DNA from: Acetobacter sp. AN02
GTDB lineage: Bacteria; Pseudomonadota; Alphaproteobacteria; Acetobacterales; Acetobacteraceae
Reading direction: 5' to 3'
Assembly: GCF_029759835.1 (NCBI RefSeq)
Contig: NZ_JAJJND010000012.1
Location: 1 to 41,787 of the forward strand
Length of the DNA stretch: 41,787 nt
Shown here: positions 27,320-36,238 of the stretch, piece by piece
How positions within the stretch are numbered: the stretch's first letter is position 1
How the letters are laid out: every line of letters begins with the position of its first letter
Notes under the pieces: model-generated
Databases searched by the model: none
Told to the model about the DNA's origin: nothing
Seen by the model: only the letters and a program-made list of their open reading frames with translations
Position numbers and translations under genes: made by a program

Positions 27320-30300
27320 TTACACCCGGTCTTCATAGGACCGTTCACACAGACTCATCAATAACATGTTAAGTTCTTCCACCGGAATAGCCGGAGAGAT
27401 AACAAATCCCCGCCCCGCAGCCTTTATGCGCTGTGTAATCGCACCCAGATCGAATGCTGCCACCTGCAGGCCCGCACGCCAGGCAACTCCGAGCACGAAA
27501 CTCCATGTTTCCGGCCAGACGGACGGAAGAAACGCAATATCCGCCTGCTGCGCACGCACGAACGCCTCGGCCTCATCCTGCTTATAAGGGCCGGTCACGA
27601 AAATATGGCCCGTTTCCGTCAGTGTCCGGTCATCAGGGGTATATCCCGCCACGACATATTCGAGTGGCAGACCACGCCGTGCCGCGTCGCGTCCCAGATC
27701 GAGCAGAACGTCATATCCCTTTTCATGGCCGATCGCACCGATGACGCAGACGCGCAGGCGATCAGTGCGGGGGAGACCGACCACATCCGGACGGGCCGGA
27801 AACATGGTCTGCTGGAGCAGTGCCAGACGCTGCAGGCACAGATCAGTCCGGTCATCCTCCAGCGGCACGGTCTGTGTCACCAGCCCCGGAAAATGTCGTG
27901 CGATCCGCCACGCCATATCCTCCGACGGCACGACAACCCGCCGTGCTCCGGACAGCATGGCAGCGGAGGCGCGGATGTGTCCTGCAACTCCCTCCTCTTC
28001 CATGTCCGTCCGCGCGCCGAGCACCTTCACGCAGGTCTCGCAGGCAGATACATCAGGTTCCCCGCAATAACGCCCGGTCACACCGGTCAGCGTGATTCTC
28101 GGGCAGAATACTGCATAGTCGTGCAGCCATATCTCGACCGGCACATCCAGGTCCCGGGCCAGCCGCCTGATGCTCCGGTGATGACCGGACAGATGATGAA
28201 TCTCAATAAAAGCAACACTCCGGCGATCAAACAGCGCGAGAAGCCGTTCCTGCTCGTCCGGGAGGGTGTAGCGCAGGCTGAAATATCCTGGCTCCGTCTT
28301 TTCCTCAGACCACGGAACGACCTTACACCCGCCCTGAACAGGCCGGATCAGAACCGGGATCATCCCCCGCTCCGCCAGCTCCGCAGCACGGCTCCTGACC
28401 ACACGTTCCACACCACCGCCCTGATCATGCGTGATGAGCAGAACAAGCCTGCCTTTCCCGCTGCTGCCACGCTTCGGACGGATACGATTCAGCACGTCCT
28501 GCCAGCGGGCCTCATCTACCCGGCGTCGTGCATAAAACAGGGGATCAGCATCGGAAAAGCTGCGGATCAGCTCGTCATAACCCGGGTGCAGCCGGTTAAG
28601 GATTCCAAGGTTACGCGCCCGCAGAGCCGCACCGGACGCACCCGGACCGAAGGATTCGGACCCGGCATGTGTCACGAACACGCCGGGAGCCGCCACATGC
28701 TTCCAGCCAAGCACACGGGCGCGAAGGCAGAAATCATTCTCCTCCCCATATCCCTGCGCGAAAAGATCTTCCCGCAGCACGCCCGTATCCTGCAGGCAGT
28801 CATGCCGGATGAACATGCAGAATCCGTGCGCCGTCGGAACCTCCACGGCCTCTCCGGCACAGGCTTTCCGCGCCAGAGCCGCCAGATGGTTCGTCTGCAC
28901 AAGATCCGGCTCCGGATTTTCATGAAGATCCGGATAGGAGAAAATCGTTGCCTCGTTGGACAGCGGCGTAACGGTTCCGTATGCCGCGTCTGAATAGGCC
29001 ACGTCGCGTAACCCGCCGAGCCAGCCCTGCGGCAGCAGTGTGTCGCTGTTCAGAAGCACGACATCCCGGCCCGCCGCGCGCGCCAGGCCTGCATTGACGG
29101 CACCGGGAAACCCCCTGTTCCGCCTCAGCCGCAGCAGCGAAATCTCTCCGGCCTTTGCAAAGCCATTCAGCATCCTCAGCGTGGCCGGATCGGGTGAGGC
29201 ATCATCCACCACCAGAATTTCGGTCTTCTCCCGACCGGGTGCCCTGCCGGACAGAGAAATCCTCAGGCTCTCCAGACAGGCGCGGACCCCCTCCGTATTG
29301 CCCCAGACCGGAACCACCACCAGCGTATTCCGTCGCTTCGGAACAGAGGCCGCAGAGCGTCTCTCCGGGATCGACGGAGACACACATACAGGGAGGAAAG
29401 CCGGAATTTCGTGCGTCTTCCCCTGATGCCCTGAGGCACGACGCACGGCCCATTCTGCCGCTTCCCGCTCCAGACGCACATTCAGGGGGCTGCCCCGTAA
29501 GGCCCGGCCATCTGATCCCGACACATGCAGCTCACCGGGCGGAAGATCGGACAACGGAATATCGATCTGCCAGAAACAGGCCAGAGGAAGCTCTGCTGAA
29601 CCGGCCGCACACGGCACGGCACAGCGGAAAATCTGCTCGCTGCTTTTTTTATGGATTCGTATGTCCGGCGCGCGTGCGGGATCGAAGGGATGCCACACCC
29701 AGCCCTGAAGCCCGTGCGGCCCGGACTCGACAAATCCCTCGCTCACCCGGCTGCGGAACAGAGCGACCGGGCTGCCTGCAGGTTCAGCGCCGGCAATGGT
29801 CACTCTCACGTCCCGGATTGCCTGATTCTCAGGCAGATGCAGGCGCAGGATTCTGCCTTTGCGCGTCGTTCTGACCGGTTTTCCATCCGCCAGCACCACG
29901 GCATGCCCGGCACCGTCATTCAGGAGCAGCGTCTCCGGACCGGTCATCGCGCACCAGCCGCTCCAGCCTGCCGCGGCTGCAACGGCATCAGCAAGCGGAG
30001 CGACGGAGTCCTGACAGACATAGCGGGACAGGGCCTGTATCAGCACGTCCGCCGCCTGCTCAGACCGTCCTGCCGCCAGACAGGCGGAAGCCAGCATCAG
30101 CCGCCCCTGAAGAAAATCATAACGCCTGTTCAGCGCCTCAAGAAGGCAGATCGCCGCGTCGTAATGACCTGAAGCAGAGCGCACGGCTGCAAGGACACAA
30201 CTGACATTCGGGCTGTCCGGCGCCAGACGATGCGCCCGTTCCAGCCAGAACAGCGCATCTGCCAGACGCCCTTCACGAAAGGCCCGCTCCCCGTATCCGA

Positions 30301-30424
30301 AAGACTCCTGCGCCTGCTCCTCCGCATGGCGCCGGAAGGCTTCACGGTCCTCCTGCGTGATGATCCCGGGCGGAGAGTCCTGCTGCGATTGTCCGGAGAG
30401 ACGCCCCGGAATGTCAGGCGTCAA
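27320..30424 (-). CDS. Multidomain glycosyltransferase: TPR + GT2 + GT4
   Basis: A 1034-residue protein. Residues about 40-135 are TPR-like helices, and about 150-340 an all-beta region of unclear family. About 365-600 is a GT2 (GT-A) domain, with VVVPVWGN, ILVVDDASPD, RNRGFPGAVNAG, the LLNSDT DXD-like site near 455 and GYGEENDFCLRA. About 665-1020 is a GT4 (GT-B) domain with VIGAIGHEKGYDVLL and FLPSVWPETWSFVLG. A cysteine group in CPRITLTGVTGRYCGEP and CETC (about 774-798) may bind a metal. Two catalytic domains on one chain suggest sequential sugar additions. The start is TTG at 30424, overlapping the Sel1-gene stop, with GGGA upstream; translation is probably coupled. The acceptor is unknown; neighbours suggest a surface glycan or glycoprotein. 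Confidence 0.88.
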   Translation of the reverse strand: MTPDIPGRLSGQSQQDSPPGIITQEDREAFRRHAEEQAQESFGYGERAFREGRLADALFWLERAHRLAPDSPNVSCVLAAVRSASGHYDAAICLLEALNRRYDFLQGRLMLASACLAAGRSEQAADVLIQALSRYVCQDSVAPLADAVAAAAGWSGWCAMTGPETLLLNDGAGHAVVLADGKPVRTTRKGRILRLHLPENQAIRDVRVTIAGAEPAGSPVALFRSRVSEGFVESGPHGLQGWVWHPFDPARAPDIRIHKKSSEQIFRCAVPCAAGSAELPLACFWQIDIPLSDLPPGELHVSGSDGRALRGSPLNVRLEREAAEWAVRRASGHQGKTHEIPAFLPVCVSPSIPERRSAASVPKRRNTLVVVPVWGNTEGVRACLESLRISLSGRAPGREKTEILVVDDASPDPATLRMLNGFAKAGEISLLRLRRNRGFPGAVNAGLARAAGRDVVLLNSDTLLPQGWLGGLRDVAYSDAAYGTVTPLSNEATIFSYPDLHENPEPDLVQTNHLAALARKACAGEAVEVPTAHGFCMFIRHDCLQDTGVLREDLFAQGYGEENDFCLRARVLGWKHVAAPGVFVTHAGSESFGPGASGAALRARNLGILNRLHPGYDELIRSFSDADPLFYARRRVDEARWQDVLNRIRPKRGSSGKGRLVLLITHDQGGGVERVVRSRAAELAERGMIPVLIRPVQGGCKVVPWSEEKTEPGYFSLRYTLPDEQERLLALFDRRSVAFIEIHHLSGHHRSIRRLARDLDVPVEIWLHDYAVFCPRITLTGVTGRYCGEPDVSACETCVKVLGARTDMEEEGVAGHIRASAAMLSGARRVVVPSEDMAWRIARHFPGLVTQTVPLEDDRTDLCLQRLALLQQTMFPARPDVVGLPRTDRLRVCVIGAIGHEKGYDVLLDLGRDAARRGLPLEYVVAGYTPDDRTLTETGHIFVTGPYKQDEAEAFVRAQQADIAFLPSVWPETWSFVLGVAWRAGLQVAAFDLGAITQRIKAAGRGFVISPAIPVEELNMLLMSLCERSYEDRV

Positions 30425-32253
30425 GCAGATCCCGTGCCGGTTCCGGCGACAGCCTCTCCATGCGCGGCACCGGGCACGGCATCAGCGTGAGACGATGCCA
30501 TCTCCCGCTCCAGCGCGGCCAGTTCTTCGGCCGCCTCCTCAATCTTCTGCTCAGCAGCTTTGCGATACCAGTGAAGGGCCTCGTCCCGGTCCGCCTTACC
30601 GCCAAGTCCCTTCACCGCATAGCGGGCCGTCATCAGCTGCGCGAGGCCGTGCCCCTCGGTTGCCGCCCTGAAGAACCAGGAACGTGCCTTTTCGCGATTC
30701 TCCGGCACCTCGTGTCCGCCGCCATGCATGGCACCGGCGCAGAACATCGCCGGGACGAAACCGCTTTCCGCAGCCGTCTCATAGACCTGCAGGGCCTGCA
30801 CATGATCCTTCGGACCACCCGATCCGGTCAGCAGCATCTGGGCATAGATGACACCGGCCTCCGGCATCCCGGCATCCGCAGCCTTTTTCAGCCAGACACG
30901 TCCCTGTGCGGCATCCTGCGGCAGGCCGCCCCAGCCTTCGGCCAGCATCCGCCCGTACCAGAACTGCGCGTTCACGACGCCTTCCGCCGCACGACGCATC
31001 CATTCCGTCGCGGCCTTATGGTCCGGTTCACCGCCGACGCCCTTGACCAGACAGACGCTGTAGTTGAACGCCGCCAGAAGATCGCCGCCTTCTGCTGCCT
31101 GCTCACAAAGCTCACGGATATAACGCCGGTCATCCTCCGTGCCCTCTCCGGTCAGCAGGAGGTTGCCCATATCGGCCGCACCGCCCTGATCACCGGCCTC
31201 CGTCGCCATCCGGAGCCAGCGCAGCCCCTCCTCGCGATCACGAGCGACACCCGTGCCGCTGACATACATCAGCGCGAGCGTGCGGGCCGCCTGGGCATGT
31301 CCCTGATCCGCTGCAAGCCGATACCAGTTCGCCGCCTCAAGATAGTTCGGTGCGACATCGCCGCCGCGCGCGTTCAGATCACCGAGCAGTGCTGCGGCTT
31401 CCCGGTCTCCCGCCAGCGCTGCCTTACGAAGCCAGGTCTCACCCCTGGTAAGATCACGCTCCGTGCCGATCCCTTCAATCAGCGCCAGACCATAGCGCGA
31501 CTGGGCCGGAACCAGATTCTTCTCGGCCGCCTGACGGTAAAAAGCCGTCGATGTTACGTCATCACGGTCCACACCGACGCCGCGTGCGTAGATCCGCCCA
31601 AGCATATACAGAGCAGTCGAGACGCCGGCTTCCGCCGCAAATGCCAGATTCCTGAGCGCCAGCATCTGATCATCAAGGCTTGCTGCCGTCTCCAGGCGGT
31701 GAAGGCCAAGTCCCAGATGGCCCTGCGGCGAATCCTGATCTGCGGCCTTGCCATACCAAGCCAGGCCTTCAGCCTGATTGCGGATTTCCGCAGGACCGCT
31801 TGTCAGAATATACCCGCACAGTGCCTCGGCATCCGCATTACCATGATCGGCTGCCTGCCTGGCCCATGAAAGGGCCTTCACAAAGTCAGGCTGCCTCGTA
31901 AATCCCCGGTCAGAGGCATTCAGGGCGGACTCAACCGAAAAGCTGTCGGACTCAGCCTCCGGCGGCAGACCGGAGAGATAAAGCGTTGCCAGGGTATGGG
32001 CCGCCTCATGCCAGCCGCCACGGGCCGCACGACGCATCCAGCGCGCGCCCTCCACGAGATCGGGAACAGTCCCTTTTCCCTCCAGATATGCCTTCCCGAC
32101 CAGGAATGCTGCCTGAGCACTGCCTTCGGAGGCAACCGCACTCAGCTCCCTGAAGGCCTCTGCCTCCCTGCCCTCTTCCTTCAGAAGAGCCAGGCCGCGC
32201 TCCAGGCCCGGTTTTGACGTCAGCAGCGATGACAGCCGGGATCTCAGCCTCAT
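30421..32253 (-). CDS. Sel1-repeat protein
   Basis: A 610-residue protein made largely of about a dozen Sel1-like (TPR-related) repeats, with recurrent units such as WYRLAADQGHAQAARTLALMYVSGTGVARD and WYRKAAEQ. No convincing signal peptide or membrane helix is seen, so it is probably a cytosolic scaffold. The C-terminus after residue 585 is Ala/Gly/His-rich. GGGAAG lies about eight bases before the ATG. The gene lies between the HlyD-type adaptor (52 bases upstream) and the large glycosyltransferase (overlapping), as if linking export and glycosylation. Sel1 proteins usually mediate protein-protein contacts; the partner here is unknown. Confidence 0.9.
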   Translation of the reverse strand: MRLRSRLSSLLTSKPGLERGLALLKEEGREAEAFRELSAVASEGSAQAAFLVGKAYLEGKGTVPDLVEGARWMRRAARGGWHEAAHTLATLYLSGLPPEAESDSFSVESALNASDRGFTRQPDFVKALSWARQAADHGNADAEALCGYILTSGPAEIRNQAEGLAWYGKAADQDSPQGHLGLGLHRLETAASLDDQMLALRNLAFAAEAGVSTALYMLGRIYARGVGVDRDDVTSTAFYRQAAEKNLVPAQSRYGLALIEGIGTERDLTRGETWLRKAALAGDREAAALLGDLNARGGDVAPNYLEAANWYRLAADQGHAQAARTLALMYVSGTGVARDREEGLRWLRMATEAGDQGGAADMGNLLLTGEGTEDDRRYIRELCEQAAEGGDLLAAFNYSVCLVKGVGGEPDHKAATEWMRRAAEGVVNAQFWYGRMLAEGWGGLPQDAAQGRVWLKKAADAGMPEAGVIYAQMLLTGSGGPKDHVQALQVYETAAESGFVPAMFCAGAMHGGGHEVPENREKARSWFFRAATEGHGLAQLMTARYAVKGLGGKADRDEALHWYRKAAEQKIEEAAEELAALEREMASSHADAVPGAAHGEAVAGTGTGSA

Positions 32254-32305
32254 ATCTGTTCTTCCCTTTTTCTTCCCGCACGCATGTCCGTCTCCCCGGG
32301 GAGCC

Positions 32306-33748
32306 TTACGGCTCCCTCATGCCCTCCGTCGCCAGCGGAATCATGCTGTTGAGGATGAACTGCATGATCGTCCGCTTGCCTACCTTGATGTCTGCCGTCA
32401 CCGGCATGCCCGGCTGCGGGTGGAAGAAGGACGGCACGCCGTGCAGGGTATATTTATCAATTCTGAGATGGACGCGATAGAACGCCTTGGAGTCCCCGCT
32501 CGGATCCGGAATATCCGCTGCGCCCACGCCATCCTGAGCAGATTTTTCCGCAAAGGAATCCGCACTGATCTCCTTCACGGTCGCTTCCGCTCCGCCATAC
32601 TGCGAATAGGGGAAGGTCGCGAATTTCAGCAGTGCATGATCACCCAGCTGCACGAAGCCGATATCAGAGCCTCTGAGAGAAGCCTCCATTTCCAGACCGC
32701 TGCCGATCGGAATCAGCGTCAGAAGCGGCGTCGCCGTATTGATCACGGACCCGGCGGACAGCTTTGCGATCGTGAGAACGACCCCGTCCTCCTCCGCACG
32801 GAGCGTGACCATGCTTTTACGCAGACGCGCCTTGTCATAGCTGCTGCGGGTCTCGGACAGATGCCGCTGCGCCTCAGCAAGCTGCTGATAGACATCCGCC
32901 TTCCACTTCTGGATATAGCCGTCGCGCTCTGCCGTCAGGGCCATGATCTTGCTGCGGGCCGAAGCCGCCATGTGCTGGGCGGAAATCTGAGACCGCTCAA
33001 CCTCCATCAGCTCGCTCTGGGCACCCAGCGTGGACAGCCGGCTGCCGACCTGCTGCTTCTGCAGATCGGACCGCATACGGAACACGTCACCGGCCACCTT
33101 GGCGCGCGAGGCAAACATCGCCGCATTGGCCAGTGCGCTCTGCATCTCACTGGACTGGGACGCGATCTGTGCGTCGTAGTCATGAACCCTGGCGTCATAT
33201 TCCGCCCGCCGCCGGAGGAAGGTCGCCTCCTGCTGTGCCGACTCAGGATTGGTCGACTCGGGTTTGTAGACGGTCCCCTGAGTTTCAGCGATCAGACGAT
33301 CCGTTTCGGCCTGATAGCTGTTCGTCTGCTGGTACAGGCTTCCTACATCCGCCTCGGAAACCGTCGGATCAAGATGTGCGAGAATCTGTCCCTTACGGAC
33401 ATATTCCCCCTCCTTCACGTCGATCGAACGGATCAGGGATGTCTCCAGAGGCTGCACGACCATCGTCGCATCCGTGGAAACCAGACGGCCCGGCGTCGTG
33501 ACAACACGGTCCAGCGGAAACACCGTCATGACCAGCACACTCGCCAGGATCAGGCCGCCGATCAGCCAGGAAATATACTGCGCCGCCGGCGTGGCCGGCA
33601 TATTGACCAGAGCCGCGCTGGGAGAGTGAAATTCCAGAAGTTCCGGCGGAAGATCACCGGGCGCATAAGGATCGGTCGCTTCAGGCAGGAAGCTCCTGCG
33701 TGCCACCTCCGAAGACTCGGAAGCCGGGACAATATCCTGTGAGTCCAT
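32306..33748 (-). CDS. HlyD-family type I secretion membrane-fusion protein
   Basis: A 480-residue periplasmic adaptor that links an ABC exporter to a TolC-like outer-membrane channel. A 58-residue cytosolic N-terminus is followed by one membrane helix (about 59-78). The half-lipoyl/barrel-sandwich segment is VVQPLETSLIRSIDVKEGEYVRKGQIL, then comes a long coiled-coil hairpin (about 130-310), the second half-lipoyl RAEEDGVV and the beta-barrel domain. The start at 33748 is two bases after the ABC-gene stop, so expression is coupled. No TolC-type gene lies in the window. Confidence 0.93.
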   Translation of the reverse strand: MDSQDIVPASESSEVARRSFLPEATDPYAPGDLPPELLEFHSPSAALVNMPATPAAQYISWLIGGLILASVLVMTVFPLDRVVTTPGRLVSTDATMVVQPLETSLIRSIDVKEGEYVRKGQILAHLDPTVSEADVGSLYQQTNSYQAETDRLIAETQGTVYKPESTNPESAQQEATFLRRRAEYDARVHDYDAQIASQSSEMQSALANAAMFASRAKVAGDVFRMRSDLQKQQVGSRLSTLGAQSELMEVERSQISAQHMAASARSKIMALTAERDGYIQKWKADVYQQLAEAQRHLSETRSSYDKARLRKSMVTLRAEEDGVVLTIAKLSAGSVINTATPLLTLIPIGSGLEMEASLRGSDIGFVQLGDHALLKFATFPYSQYGGAEATVKEISADSFAEKSAQDGVGAADIPDPSGDSKAFYRVHLRIDKYTLHGVPSFFHPQPGMPVTADIKVGKRTIMQFILNSMIPLATEGMREP

Positions 33749-33750
33749 GA

Positions 33751-35988
33751 TCAGCCTCCCTCAGCCAGAGAACGACCCGCACTGCGGGATGCCGTATGAC
33801 GGTTCTGCTGCATCCACAGCGTCCGGTAGATCGCACAGCGCTCCAGAAGCACCTCATGCGGGCCGATATCGGCCACCTGCCCGCGCTCCATGACAAGAAT
33901 CTGATCACAGTTCACCAGGGAGGACAGACGATGGGAAACGATCACCATCGTCCGCCCCTTGCCGATCCGCTCCAGGTTCGCATTCACCAGAGCCTCACTC
34001 TCAGGATCCAGAGCCGAAGTCGCCTCATCCAGAATCATCAACTTGGGATCGGAAATTACGGCGCGGGCAATCGCCAGACGCTGACGCTGTCCGCCGGAAA
34101 TATTTGTGGAGCCTTCCTCGATGAACGTATCATAGCCCGCGGGCATCCGTTCAATAAATTCCTCTGCTCCGGCCATGCGGGCGGCCCGGACCACGTCATC
34201 AATCGTGAACCCCGGACGACCGGCCGTAATATTGTCCTTGATGGTTCCGCGGAACAGAAAGTTATCCTGCAGAACCACGCCGAAAGACCGGCGGAGATGC
34301 GTCAGGTTGATCTCACGCAGATCCACACCATCAAGCTTGAGATAGCCGCTATAGCTGCGACTGACACCCTGGAGCAGGCGCGTGATGGTGGATTTTCCGG
34401 AACCAGAACGTCCTACAAGGCCAAGCATCGTGCCGGCCGGGACCTCGAAATTCACATCTTGCAGGGCTCTGGCATTCGAACCGGGGTAGGAAAAGTTCAC
34501 ATCGATGAAAGACAGCGCACCTTTGATCTGGGGCCGCATACCCATCGTCAGGGCTTTTGTCTCCGTCGGCTGATTCAGCACCGCACCGGCTTCTCCCAGA
34601 GACGTCCTGACCTCGTTGAGATCATCAAGCAGCTTCGCCAGACCTGTCAGAGGCGAGGCCACACGTCCGCCCAGCATCATGAACGCCATCAGTGCACCGG
34701 CTGTCAGACTGCCTGATCCCGTCAGCGCAAGATACGCGCCGACCAGGATAATACCGCGGCTGATGAACATATCGAGCGGCTGGGAAAGCGTCACTGGCCA
34801 GTTCGTGATCCGTCCTGCCGCCAGCTTCCACCTTACAACCTCGGCCGTGCGAACATCCCACTCCTGCTTGCGCGCGGGCTCGAGGGCGAGCGTCTTGACC
34901 GTCCGAATACCGGCAACCGTCTCGTAGAGAATGGAAGACCGGTCCATATCCGCACGCATCTGCTTCTGGTAGATTCTGCCGACCGGACCGATGAAGATCA
35001 CGACGATCAGGCCGATCAGACCGGCAGCGGCGACCGTCATCCAGGCCAGGGTGGAGCTCATATAAAACAGGAACGGCAGAATCACGACCAGGGTGAACAT
35101 GTCGAGGAAGGTCGTCATGAGTTTTCCGGTCATGAAGTCGCGCACCTTATAGATGGCAACCACACGCCCGAGAATCTTGCCCGCCTGTTCGCGCTCGAAA
35201 AACTCAAGAGGAAGGGCAAGGAGACGATTGAAGAGATGCAGGGACAGTCGCGTATCGATACGGGTCGTCAGAACCAGAGTCAGTTCGCGGCGTCCGTAGG
35301 ACAGCAGGATCTCATAGAATGAGAAGACCACCACGATGGCCGTGATCGAGACAAGCGTCGCCATCGAATGCTGGTTCACGACCTTATCCACGACCTGCAT
35401 GACCAGAAGCGGCGGGAAAATCTGCAGGATACTCAGGGTCATGGAGGCAAACAGGATGTCGCGCAGGGATTTCTTCTCCCGCAGGACCATCTTCGCCAGC
35501 CACATGGCATTCATCGGCGCGTCGGACTCAGACTGGTTCCTCAGGCGCTTGATCAGAAGGATATCACCCTTCCAGACCTGAGACAGACGCAGCTCATCAA
35601 CCGGCAGCGGCGGGTCAGCTTCCCCGCCCAGCGGATCACGCAACCATACGACGCCGCGCTCGGGAGCAGCACCCACCATCAGGGCGGCCGACCCGTCTGA
35701 GAGCATCAGAACGATCGGCGGCGAATTGGTCATTCTGACCAGATGCCGCCAGTTGACATTCATACCTTTTGCAACACCGCCAAAATCATTGACCCAGCGG
35801 GCGAGAGTGGCGGGCGACGGGGTTTTTTCCTCCGAATCACCTGCAAAATCGCGTATATCGAGCTCCAGACCATGATGGCGTGCCGCCGCCACCACGGCGC
35901 GAAGCCGTATGAGAACCGGGCTTACACGCCCCGTAGTGCCACCGGCCGAAGCCCCGGTCGCATTCTCGCTCTGATCCAGCCGATCCAC
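33751..35988 (-). CDS. Type I secretion ABC transporter with degenerate C39-like N-terminal domain
   Basis: A 745-residue half-transporter of the HlyB/PrtD kind. Residues about 20-130 form a C39-like domain with no catalytic Cys or His, as in HlyB, so it would bind but not cleave a substrate. Five to six membrane helices (about 140-430) follow, then the nucleotide-binding domain: Walker A GRSGSGKS (near 527), signature ISGGQRQRLAIARA (near 628), Walker B LMILDEATSALDPE (near 650) and the switch His in VIVSHRLSS. I chose the GTG at 35988, with AAAGGA seven bases upstream. The frame is open to a GTG at 36051, but an AGGAGG abuts that codon and the interval contains two strong inverted repeats, as expected of an untranslated leader. 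The secreted substrate is not encoded nearby. Confidence 0.92.
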   Translation of the reverse strand: MDRLDQSENATGASAGGTTGRVSPVLIRLRAVVAAARHHGLELDIRDFAGDSEEKTPSPATLARWVNDFGGVAKGMNVNWRHLVRMTNSPPIVLMLSDGSAALMVGAAPERGVVWLRDPLGGEADPPLPVDELRLSQVWKGDILLIKRLRNQSESDAPMNAMWLAKMVLREKKSLRDILFASMTLSILQIFPPLLVMQVVDKVVNQHSMATLVSITAIVVVFSFYEILLSYGRRELTLVLTTRIDTRLSLHLFNRLLALPLEFFEREQAGKILGRVVAIYKVRDFMTGKLMTTFLDMFTLVVILPFLFYMSSTLAWMTVAAAGLIGLIVVIFIGPVGRIYQKQMRADMDRSSILYETVAGIRTVKTLALEPARKQEWDVRTAEVVRWKLAAGRITNWPVTLSQPLDMFISRGIILVGAYLALTGSGSLTAGALMAFMMLGGRVASPLTGLAKLLDDLNEVRTSLGEAGAVLNQPTETKALTMGMRPQIKGALSFIDVNFSYPGSNARALQDVNFEVPAGTMLGLVGRSGSGKSTITRLLQGVSRSYSGYLKLDGVDLREINLTHLRRSFGVVLQDNFLFRGTIKDNITAGRPGFTIDDVVRAARMAGAEEFIERMPAGYDTFIEEGSTNISGGQRQRLAIARAVISDPKLMILDEATSALDPESEALVNANLERIGKGRTMVIVSHRLSSLVNCDQILVMERGQVADIGPHEVLLERCAIYRTLWMQQNRHTASRSAGRSLAEGG

Positions 35989-36023
35989 AGAACGTCCTTT
36001 ACCAAACCTGTTCAGAAATCCCC

Positions 36024-36039
36024 GCGGACCCGGGTCCGC
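36024..36039. repeat. Perfect 16-bp palindrome in the leader of the exporter gene
   Basis: GCGGACCCGGGTCCGC reads identically on both strands. It lies 36 bases before the chosen GTG start of the ABC exporter and 11 bases inside the AGGAGG end of the larger hairpin. It could be an operator or a second leader stem. Confidence 0.6.
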
Positions 36040-36050
36040 AGGAACTTCCA

Positions 36051-36100
36051 CCTCCTGTCTGCCGCCCGGGAATCATCACCCGGGGACGACAGACAGGAGG
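36051..36100. promoter_or_regulatory. Long hairpin in the leuB/exporter divergent region, sequestering AGGAGG
   Basis: CCTCCTGTCTG (36051-36061) and CAGACAGGAGG (36090-36100) are an exact 11-bp inverted repeat. An inner CCCGGG (36065-36070) / CCCGGG (36079-36084) closes an 8-base loop. On the exporter strand the 3' arm ends in AGGAGG, a perfect anti-SD match, 63 bases before the chosen start. On the leuB strand the structure lies 139 bases before the start. Function is inferred. Confidence 0.6.
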
Positions 36101-36238
36101 GTATCTGCAGATCTGTTATACCTCAGGAATGTGGCAAGAGCGAGTATGCCTGTTGCATCCTCCGTCAGGCTGTGTCTCTTCACACACAGAAGTAGGCCGC
36201 GACGGCACGTAAAGCGAACATCATCTGCGGAGAAAAGC

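Noticed and set aside
32420-33742. 440-codon plus-strand frame antisense to the HlyD gene
   Set aside because: Composition is Arg/His/Gln-rich as expected of a reverse frame; the HlyD reading is unambiguous.
35989-36051. N-terminal extension of the ABC exporter from the GTG at 36051
   Set aside because: AGGAGG touches that GTG with no spacing, and the stretch contains a 16-bp palindrome; the start at 35988 has a proper AGGA spacing.
36131-36238. Leucine-rich leader peptide (attenuator) before leuB
   Set aside because: The short in-frame peptide has few leucine codons and no clustered Leu run.
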